Assembly (NCBI GenBank): GCA_023265785.1
Contig: JAHFSL010000192.1
Location: 1 to 5,646, forward strand
Origin: Candidatus Coatesiibacteriota bacterium
GTDB taxonomy: Bacteria; Oederibacteriota; CAKKQC01
Length of the DNA: 5,646 nt
Direction: 5' to 3'
In this document: positions 1 to 5,646 of the stretch, in pieces
Layout of the letters: each line of letters opens with the position of its first letter
Numbering within the stretch: position 1 is the first letter of the stretch
Notes under the pieces: model-generated
What the model saw: the letters and a program-made list of their open reading frames with translations, nothing else
Told to the model about the DNA's origin: nothing
Databases searched by the model: none
Made by a program: the position numbers and the translations under genes

Positions 1-30
1 GGTCCGGGGATGGTCGGTTCCCCTACACTC

Positions 31-37
31 AAGGCGG
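31..37 (+). promoter_or_regulatory. Putative ribosome binding site of the DUF11-domain gene
   Basis: AAGGCGG lies 9 bases before the ATG at 47 and is a reasonable, not perfect, match to the Shine-Dalgarno core. It supports that ATG, which also gives a protein beginning with a positively charged, then hydrophobic, export signal. In the remaining leader (1-46) I see no convincing -35/-10 pair and no recognisable end of an upstream gene, so the promoter probably lies before the window. Confidence 0.5.
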
Positions 38-46
38 GTTCATCGC

Positions 47-121
47 ATGCACCTCAAGCTTTTCCGGGCAGGGTCCTTCCTCTTTTTGACCGCCTGCTGG
101 TTCCCCCATACCGTCCGGGCC
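47..121 (+). other. Signal peptide, type I or lipoprotein type
   Basis: The first 25 residues have a basic start (K4, R7), a hydrophobic core (about 8-19) and a V-R-A motif at 23-25 that fits signal peptidase I cleavage before Y26. The same segment contains L14-T15-A16-C17, which fits the lipobox consensus for lipidation at C17. Both readings predict export. Type I release gives a soluble or secreted protein, whereas lipidation would tether it to a membrane. The sequence alone does not decide between them. Confidence 0.75.
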
Positions 122-3100
122 TACACGTGCACACTGGACGCCTATTCCAACGGGACGGTGGCCAATTCAACCGTGTTCCCCAATTGGAAATTGCTCAAGA
201 CCGGCTCGTTCGATGTGGTCCTTTGCAGCGGCTGTCCGGGCGTCACCGAAATCATCCAGGCCCTGACCGTCGTCAACTTCGGCACCGGGACCTCGGCCGA
301 CATCTCCGGCGTCTACTGGCAGGCCCGGTGCGGCGCCACGGTGTCGCCCCTGTACACCCTGACCTACGCAGGCGTGTTCATGGAGGATCTGGGGAGCCAT
401 CCCGCCTGGACCTGGGGCGGCGCGACTCCCGATCTCGCCGCCTGCGCGGCGCTGTGCGGGACCTGCGCGGGCCAGTTCACCATCGACCTCTTCGCCGACA
501 TCGGTCCCTGCCCGACGGAACTGGCGACGGTCGAGCTGGGCTTCCCCATCCATGCGGCGTCGAATCCCGTCTGGTGGGGCTCCATCAGCGACAACAACGG
601 CTGCGTGGTCCCGTGGTACGACATGAGCGGGGCCGTGCAGACCATCCTGCATGTCCTCAAGGAGGCCGACCGGGACGCCGCGGCACCGGGCGACACGGTG
701 ACCTACACGGTCACCTACGGCCGCCCGGGAACCGCCGCGCTCTCCTCCATCACCGTCATGGACACCCAGCCGCCTTGGATGCACTATGTGGCCGGCAGCG
801 CAGTGCCTGCCCCCGACCCCCTCTGGGATCCGGACTGGGGTCCGCCGGTCCGCCTCAAATGGACCATCCCGGGTCCGCTCGCCGTGACCGGAGGCCCGAC
901 GGGCCAGGTCACGTTCAAGCTGACGGTGGATTGGGGCAATACGGAATCATTTGAACCCGGATCGGGGGATGTGGCGGCCCCGGAGGGCGCCCGGCTCGAC
1001 AACCGGGCCCAGGTGACGTGGAACGGACTCGTGGGGTGCGCGACTGACTCCTGGATCACCCAACCGGTCACGACGGTCGTCCGCCGCTTCCTGTTCTGGA
1101 CGATCGGGGACAACGACCTGCTCTTCGCGCCGTCGCTCGGCCAGCCGCCCGACGAAATGATTTATTCCGTGTACCTCCAAAATCTCTCCCCCCAGAAAAC
1201 CTGGTGGAAAGTCTCGGTGTGGGATACGGTTCCGCCCGAGCTGGACCCCTGGTGCTCCGGGTGCGGGTTTGACGACCCGTGCCTGGGCTGGACGATGACC
1301 CCCAGCGGGTGCGCCGCCGCGACCCCCGGCCGGCTTGTGAGCGGCGGTCAAACCCTCCTCACGTGGCGGCTGGACATGCCGCCCAACATGACGCTCTCGC
1401 TCCGGTGGAAATCCCAGATCCGTTCGGGGATCACCGCCGGCGCGACGGCCGTCAACAAGGTGAGCGTGCTCGAACTCGGGCAATCGTCCATTGTGGCAGG
1501 GACCGGACACTCGGGCGGGCCAAGGAATTTCGCCCACCTGGCTCCCGTCGTGCTCCAGACGACCTTTGTGAGCTATGTCGGCTATGCCGCCTCCTGCGTC
1601 CACAATGTCTTCGTCAACAACAAGGGGATTCCGCAGCCCGGAGGTTGCCCCGGGTTTTTTCTGGACTTCTTTGCCCTCAACAAGAAGACTCAGTTTGAGC
1701 TCCGGGCCCTCGAATACGAGGCCCAGCCTTTCGCGCTTGTGGGGGGCATTTCGGGATCCATCGGCTGTCTGATCGGGGACTGTCTCGGCGGGTTCCCCGG
1801 GAACGCCGGATCCTGCCCGGTGGGGGGCGTTCCGGGCGGCGGCATCGCGGGCTGCAAGATCGAGCGAATTCCCGCGGTCTACGACCCGACGGGCTGGAAG
1901 TCGGTGTGCATGGCCTTCCCGTCCCATTTCATCTATAAATTGACCTCCAATGCCCCGGTGCTCTGGCAATTGCTGACTCACATCTCCCAGCTGAACGACG
2001 ACAACCACACGCCCGCTCCTTCCAGCTCCTTAAGTTATGTCGGCCTCATGCACTACGCGTGGCGCCGCGATGACCCGTTCGACGGCGCCGGCTTCGGCGA
2101 CTCGTTCTCCCTCATCAACACCTCGCTCGATGCCTGGGGCGTCGCGTCGCCGGGCTTGCAGACCACCGTGCACCTGTTCAAGTTCAACTACGCCTCCCTC
2201 CAGTGGGACTATGTGAAGACCTACGATCTGGACCAGGAAAGCCAGGCCTACGTCCTGGGCACCAGCCCAGCGGAGAACGGTGCATGGCGGACGATGTCCT
2301 CCGATGCGCGGCTGATCGTGGATCACGGGTTCAATCTGGGCGACCCGATCTGCGCGCCGACGTATTATTGCGGAAATAATTTTGCGACGTATATGCCGGC
2401 GCGTGAGACCGGGAATGTCGTCAAGGACGCCCCGGCGCACTTCTATGGACTGGTGGCCGCCTCGGACTGGCTCGTGAAGGTGGCCGTCGGCAACCTGGGC
2501 GCCGCGACGGCCAGCTACCAGGTGTGGCGATATGTCCCGGCCAATACGCTTCCGCCGGCCGGAATGCCCAGCCAGCTCAACGGCACGGGCGGATCCTGGG
2601 TGGCGACCACAGGCGTCCTGGCCGTCCCGCCGGGCCTTGCCGCCCCCGGGAACCCGGACATTTACAGTACGCTGGGGGCGGCGTTCAACGCCAAGTCGGT
2701 CGCGCTGTACAAGGTGGAGCTGAGCGCCGGCGGACCGGTCCAGATCATGCACGGCGGCGTGGTGTACACGTCAAACTCGAGCGGCTCGGTCATGCACGCC
2801 CTGGACGGCCAGCAGACGGGGACGGAATTCTGGCTCCACCAGGGCAACGCGTGGGTGGACACCGGGTGTACCCGTTCCAACATCCAGACCATCGCGTCTT
2901 TTGCCCCGCGGACCGGCATGGGCATCCGGCTCGTCTCCGAGGACGGGTACAGCGCGTCCTACACCTCGACCGGCCCCGACCAATGCATCTCGTTCATCGC
3001 CATTACTGAAACGGCGGTAAGCGGCAAGCGGAACTACCGCCTCACGGTCCTCCCGGGTCCGGCGTTCGGCCGGGTCATCACCCAGCACATCGATAGCTTG

Positions 3101-3835
3101 ACCACCCAGAAAGGCTACACCGCGCCCTTCCTGGCCACCGGCACCCACTATCTGATCGTGGCCCCGCCGGTGGCCTTCGTCGGTCAGTCCTTCTGGATCA
3201 CGGTGGCGGTGTACGACTCAACCGGGACGACCAAGGTGGATTATTGCGGCACCTCCTCCTTCACCTCAACGGACCCGGGAGCCCAACTCGAGGGAACCGC
3301 GATGGACGCCTACAACTTCACCTGGAGCAGTTCGATCGCCTGCCCCGCCGCGCCTGACGAGAACGGCGTCAGGATGTTCGTCAATGTCACGCTCACCCGG
3401 CTGGGTCTCCAGACGATCGTGGGGACCGATACGGTGGACGGCTCCATCACGGGCCTCACGGCCGTGGTCGTGGTGGGGACGGACGTCAAGCTCACCAAGG
3501 AACCCCGACTGGCGGTGGGTGCGTCGGGCGACACGGTGTCCTTCCGGGTCTGCTGGAGCAATTATTCCTCCGCCAGCGCCTTCACCTTCGTCATCACCGA
3601 CGCGGTGCCCATGGGCACGACCTTCCTGCCGGAGGCCGGAACGGCCGCCTTTGACTGTGGCAGTACGGACGGCGTGTCAATCATCCCCGCCTACTCAACC
3701 GCAACCTCGGTGACGCCGCCGGCCGCGTTCACCACCGCGAATCCTCTGGCCGGAACCCGGTGGCTGCGCTGGACCATCCCGATGGCCGGAGTCGCCACCA
3801 CCGGTTGTGCATGCTATCGCGTGACAGTCAATTGA
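47..3835 (+). CDS. Large exported protein with DUF11-like and Ig-like domains
   Basis: This is a 1262-residue protein, probably extracellular or surface-located; its exact function is unknown. Residues 1-25 form an export signal. Residues 26-200 carry cysteine clusters (CxxC at 60-63; C133, C137, C140) and match nothing I know. Residues about 200-347 are a DUF11-like beta-sandwich: K205-E206, then GDTVTYTVTY, then LKWTIP around W272 and a closing LDNRAQVTW strand around N319. Residues about 349-495 look like a degenerate second copy (YSVYLQN, WDTVPPELDP, TWRLDMP at W440) with an inserted C403/C406/C412 cluster. Residues about 500-1030 are unassigned, with a Gly/Cys-rich stretch at 565-604. 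Residues about 1038-1144 resemble a bacterial Ig-like domain (FTSTDP at 1072-1077, then a GTDTVDGSITG-type end). Residues about 1146-1262 are another DUF11-like domain (KEP, GDTVSFRV, LRWTIP at W1242) that ends abruptly at YRVTVN. No LPXTG, PEP-CTERM or type IX sorting tail is visible. DUF11 domains are known from large bacterial surface proteins; an adhesive or structural role is inferred. Confidence 0.9.
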   Translation: MHLKLFRAGSFLFLTACWFPHTVRAYTCTLDAYSNGTVANSTVFPNWKLLKTGSFDVVLCSGCPGVTEIIQALTVVNFGTGTSADISGVYWQARCGATVSPLYTLTYAGVFMEDLGSHPAWTWGGATPDLAACAALCGTCAGQFTIDLFADIGPCPTELATVELGFPIHAASNPVWWGSISDNNGCVVPWYDMSGAVQTILHVLKEADRDAAAPGDTVTYTVTYGRPGTAALSSITVMDTQPPWMHYVAGSAVPAPDPLWDPDWGPPVRLKWTIPGPLAVTGGPTGQVTFKLTVDWGNTESFEPGSGDVAAPEGARLDNRAQVTWNGLVGCATDSWITQPVTTVVRRFLFWTIGDNDLLFAPSLGQPPDEMIYSVYLQNLSPQKTWWKVSVWDTVPPELDPWCSGCGFDDPCLGWTMTPSGCAAATPGRLVSGGQTLLTWRLDMPPNMTLSLRWKSQIRSGITAGATAVNKVSVLELGQSSIVAGTGHSGGPRNFAHLAPVVLQTTFVSYVGYAASCVHNVFVNNKGIPQPGGCPGFFLDFFALNKKTQFELRALEYEAQPFALVGGISGSIGCLIGDCLGGFPGNAGSCPVGGVPGGGIAGCKIERIPAVYDPTGWKSVCMAFPSHFIYKLTSNAPVLWQLLTHISQLNDDNHTPAPSSSLSYVGLMHYAWRRDDPFDGAGFGDSFSLINTSLDAWGVASPGLQTTVHLFKFNYASLQWDYVKTYDLDQESQAYVLGTSPAENGAWRTMSSDARLIVDHGFNLGDPICAPTYYCGNNFATYMPARETGNVVKDAPAHFYGLVAASDWLVKVAVGNLGAATASYQVWRYVPANTLPPAGMPSQLNGTGGSWVATTGVLAVPPGLAAPGNPDIYSTLGAAFNAKSVALYKVELSAGGPVQIMHGGVVYTSNSSGSVMHALDGQQTGTEFWLHQGNAWVDTGCTRSNIQTIASFAPRTGMGIRLVSEDGYSASYTSTGPDQCISFIAITETAVSGKRNYRLTVLPGPAFGRVITQHIDSLTTQKGYTAPFLATGTHYLIVAPPVAFVGQSFWITVAVYDSTGTTKVDYCGTSSFTSTDPGAQLEGTAMDAYNFTWSSSIACPAAPDENGVRMFVNVTLTRLGLQTIVGTDTVDGSITGLTAVVVVGTDVKLTKEPRLAVGASGDTVSFRVCWSNYSSASAFTFVITDAVPMGTTFLPEAGTAAFDCGSTDGVSIIPAYSTATSVTPPAAFTTANPLAGTRWLRWTIPMAGVATTGCACYRVTVN
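3813..3835 (+). repeat. Direct repeat copy 1, 3' end of the DUF11-domain gene
   Basis: This 23-base segment encodes the last residues YRVTVN and the TGA stop of the first gene. It matches 3867-3889 at 20 of 23 positions, 54 bases (18 codons) away, so both copies share a reading frame. The three differences turn GTG, ACA and GTC into GTC, ACG and GTG, all synonymous. The flanks of the two copies are not similar. Confidence 0.85.
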
Positions 3836-5646
3836 TGGGAGCCGGGACGCGACAGCCCGTCCGCGGGCTATCGCGTCACGGTGAATTGACCCCGGCCACC
3901 CGCCTCCTCGTATCAGGGGAGCAGCTGGCCGCGTTGCGAACGCCGCCGCGGTGGGCGCCGTTGCGCGCGGCTTGGCGGCGGGTGGGCCGCCAGACGGAAG
4001 CGTTTGTGCGCGATGGTTCGATCCCCGTGGATCTGACGGGCCACAACTGGACGCTCGTCCGAGCCCGCGGCGCCCAGACCCGGGTCGTCACGCTCGCCGC
4101 GTGGCACCGGGCGACGGGCGACCCCCGGTTCCTCACCGCGGCCCTGGGACAGGTCGAGGCGATGCGTGACTGGACCTACTGGTGCTGGGAACCCTGGCGT
4201 GCCGGCGACCGCCGGCCGGAGGCCGCCTTCGACCTGGCCTCCGGCGAAAATGCCATGACGCTGGCCCTGGCGTGGGACTGGCTGGCCCCCCGGCTGGACC
4301 CGCGCGGCCGGGCGCTGATCCGCGAAACCGCCGTCCGCCGGGCCCTCCGGCCGTTTCTGTTCCGAACCGCCCTCCGGCAGAAGCCGTGGTGGTGGCGTCA
4401 CCCCTCCTCGAACTGGAATTCGGTCTGCGCGGGGGGGGCCGGGATGCTGGCGACGGCCCTGGGCGACGCCGCACCCGGAACCCGACGGGTCCTCGCCCTC
4501 GCGGACCGGAGCCTGGCGCCCTTCTTCGGCTCGCTGGGCCGTGATGGTGGCTGGCCGGAAGGACTGGCGTACTGGGGCTACGGCATGCGGTACGCTTACT
4601 GGTACCTGTTGAGCCGGGAGCGGGCCACCGGCAGGGCGCACCCGTTCGCGCGGATTCCGGGTGTCCGCCGGACGCTCCGGTTCCCACTGGTCTTCTCACC
4701 CGGAGGCGTCGCATGCAGTTTTGGCGACCTCAATTCGTTCCGGCCGCTCCCGATCCACTGGGCGGCGGCGGCCCGGTTCGGCGAGCGGGGCGTGCTGGCC
4801 GAACTGGACCGGCGGCTGGAGGCGGCACCGGGAGGTGATCCGGCCTCCACCTGGCCCCATGACGCCGAACTGCTGTTGTTGCATCCCGGCGCCCCGTCCA
4901 CGGCGCCCGCCGACTGGCCGCGGCACGCGGTGATCGGCAATGTGGGCTGGGGCTATGCCGCCGACCGGTGGCCCCGTCCCCGGCTCTATGCCGCCGTCCG
5001 CGGCGGCGACACCGGGGTCCCGCACGGCCATCAGGACTTGCTGACCCTGTTCGTGGTGGCGGATGGGGAGCGGCTGGTGGACAGCGTGCCGGTCACCGGA
5101 TACCACGATGCCACCTTCTCCGAACGGCGATTCGAGTTATATGAAACCTCCGCCCCCTCCAAGAACACCGTGCTGATCAACGGGCTGGGCCCCGCGGTGG
5201 CCGGGCGGGCGGCTATCCGCGCCGTCACCGTGTCCGGCGCGTCCGGCCTGCGGCTCGACGCCACAGCGGCCTACGGCAAGACCTGGGAAGGGCCGGTGGT
5301 CCGGCGGGCCATCCGACACGTCTTCCTGCTCGGGAGCCGGGCGGTCCTGGTCGTGGATCGCGTGTCCCTGCCGCATCCGGGATTCGTGGAGTCCAGGTTC
5401 CATACCTACGCCGCGCTGGCGCTGGAGGGCCGCCGGGGTGCCGCCATCCGCGGCCGGCGCGCCCGGCTGCGTGTCTCCTTCACCGCCACCGCGCCGACTC
5501 ATATCGCCGTCGGGCGGGGCCTGCCAACGCTTACGCATGAGATCCCGCCCAGGGTCCTGCGCCACCAGACCGCGGGACGGGAGACCGCCGTGACCATGGC
5601 CGCCCTCTTTTCCCGCGGTGGCCGCCAGCGCGTCACCCTGCGACCG
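3835..5646 (+). CDS. Heparinase II/III-family protein, partial (3' end outside window)
   Basis: This open frame of 604 codons runs off the window without a stop. The likely fold is an alpha/alpha toroid followed by a beta-sandwich, as in heparinase II/III-type polysaccharide lyases, which cleave uronic-acid glycans by beta-elimination. Counting from ATG 3835, an N-terminal RLLVSGEQLAALR segment resembles the start of the mature family domain. Then come GHNWT (69-73), an aromatic patch WTYWCWEPW (113-121), GENAMTLALAWDWL (137-150), SSNWNSVCAGG (191-201), DGGWPEGLAYWGYG (237-250) with candidate catalytic Y246/Y249, GDLNSF (297-302), HGHQD (397-401) with candidate catalytic histidines, and SKNTVLING (442-450). 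The start overlaps the upstream TGA as TGATG, which suggests coupling. No good Shine-Dalgarno is seen; in-frame ATG 3811 and TTG 3886 are alternatives. Residues 1-17 are read out of frame through the duplicated tail, so the conserved protein really begins near TTG 3886. No signal peptide is present from any of these starts, which is unusual for a family that often acts outside the cytoplasm. The family call is firm; the substrate is unknown. Confidence 0.85.
   Translation, partial: MGAGTRQPVRGLSRHGELTPATRLLVSGEQLAALRTPPRWAPLRAAWRRVGRQTEAFVRDGSIPVDLTGHNWTLVRARGAQTRVVTLAAWHRATGDPRFLTAALGQVEAMRDWTYWCWEPWRAGDRRPEAAFDLASGENAMTLALAWDWLAPRLDPRGRALIRETAVRRALRPFLFRTALRQKPWWWRHPSSNWNSVCAGGAGMLATALGDAAPGTRRVLALADRSLAPFFGSLGRDGGWPEGLAYWGYGMRYAYWYLLSRERATGRAHPFARIPGVRRTLRFPLVFSPGGVACSFGDLNSFRPLPIHWAAAARFGERGVLAELDRRLEAAPGGDPASTWPHDAELLLLHPGAPSTAPADWPRHAVIGNVGWGYAADRWPRPRLYAAVRGGDTGVPHGHQDLLTLFVVADGERLVDSVPVTGYHDATFSERRFELYETSAPSKNTVLINGLGPAVAGRAAIRAVTVSGASGLRLDATAAYGKTWEGPVVRRAIRHVFLLGSRAVLVVDRVSLPHPGFVESRFHTYAALALEGRRGAAIRGRRARLRVSFTATAPTHIAVGRGLPTLTHEIPPRVLRHQTAGRETAVTMAALFSRGGRQRVTLRP
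3842..3881 (+). other. Long GC-rich hairpin at the gene junction
   Basis: Bases 3842-3859 pair with 3864-3881 around a 4-base TCCG loop. Sixteen of 18 positions pair by Watson-Crick rules, with mismatches at G3845/A3878 and C3853/A3870. The inner arms are GACGCGA plus AGCCCG on the left and CGGGCT plus TCGCGTC on the right. No T-run follows, so it is not a standard intrinsic terminator. The right arm lies within repeat copy 2. The left arm can also pair with the same ten bases in copy 1 (3813-3822), giving a competing fold. It lies just after ATG 3835 and just before TTG 3886, where it could limit translation or protect mRNA ends. Confidence 0.7.
3867..3889 (+). repeat. Direct repeat copy 2, duplicated C-terminal tail with stop
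   Basis: This is the second copy of the segment at 3813-3835. In the frame of the first gene it again reads YRVTVN followed by TGA (3887-3889), preceded by 11 codons (WEPGRDSPSAG) that do not resemble the sequence before copy 1. In the heparinase-like gene's frame the same bases read LSRHGEL, where the differences from copy 1 would be non-synonymous. It overlaps TTG 3886 as TTGA. It is probably the remnant of a related gene's 3' end or a partial duplication. Confidence 0.75.

Noticed and set aside
697..715. Perfect 7-base inverted repeat (GGTGACC / GGTCACC) overlapping a 12-base tandem repeat
   Set aside because: It is explained by coding for TVTY twice in a row within a DUF11 beta-strand, with one synonymous change, and lies far from any gene boundary.
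10..954. Open frame of 314 codons overlapping the start of the first gene on the same strand
   Set aside because: Its translation is dominated by Arg, Pro, Gly and His with no domain pattern, as expected of an off-frame reading of GC-rich coding DNA. The frame starting at 47 has a signal peptide and recognisable domains.
1934..1945. TATAAA followed by TTGACC, resembling promoter elements
   Set aside because: It is inside a long continuous coding region, the order is wrong for -35 then -10, and no suitable -35 box lies upstream.
947..2008. Antisense open frame of 353 codons
   Set aside because: It lies entirely opposite the first gene, has no recognisable domain and a charged, Arg/Gly/Pro-rich composition. 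It is a GC-driven shadow.
2030..2752. Antisense open frame of 240 codons
   Set aside because: Same composition and lack of motifs, and fully opposite well-formed coding sequence.
3842..3881. Intrinsic transcription terminator
   Set aside because: The stem is strong, but the bases after it (GTGAATTGACCCCGG) contain no T-run, and the next gene's frame runs through it.
3833..3889. Programmed readthrough or recoding of the TGA at 3833 to add 17 residues
   Set aside because: The added stretch WEPGRDSPSAG does not look like a continuation of the DUF11 fold, and ending again in YRVTVN fits a duplication better than an extension. No selenocysteine context is visible.
3913..4641. Antisense open frame of 242 codons
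   Set aside because: It lies opposite the strongly supported heparinase-like motifs and its own translation is low-complexity Pro/Arg/Gly/Gln.

Overview
The window is about two-thirds G+C by eye and holds two genes on the + strand that almost fill it. It suggests a free-living, high-GC, Gram-negative-type bacterium. The gene types (a very large secreted protein with repeated DUF11-like domains, and a heparinase II/III-like protein) are common in the PVC superphylum and in related uncultured phyla. That placement is an inference from style, not from a marker gene; there is no rRNA, tRNA or housekeeping gene here.

Layout. Bases 1-46 are a short leader with a plausible ribosome binding site. 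Bases 47-3835 encode a complete 1262-residue exported protein. It has an N-terminal export signal, a cysteine-bearing N-terminal region, one clear and one degenerate DUF11-like beta-sandwich, a roughly 500-residue middle region I cannot assign, an Ig-like domain, and a final DUF11-like domain that stops early. Bases 3835-5646 encode the first 604 residues of a heparinase II/III-family protein that is still open at the window edge. It starts at a TGATG overlap with the first gene, or possibly at a nearby alternative start, and shows no signal peptide.

The junction between the genes (3813-3889) is the most interesting part. The last seven codons plus stop of the first gene are repeated 54 bases downstream in the same frame. 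All three base differences are synonymous in that frame. Between and overlapping the two copies lies a long GC-rich hairpin without a T-run. It falls inside the first codons of the second gene, or just before a possible later TTG start. This looks like the scar of a rearrangement between related DUF11-type genes, a regulatory hairpin, or both.

How the genes may work together: the overlap predicts one transcript and translational coupling. The first product is probably a surface or extracellular structural or adhesive protein. The second has the fold and motifs of uronate-polysaccharide lyases. A joint role in binding and breaking down polysaccharide is plausible but is inference. No mobile element, CRISPR array, RNA gene or clear terminator was seen.
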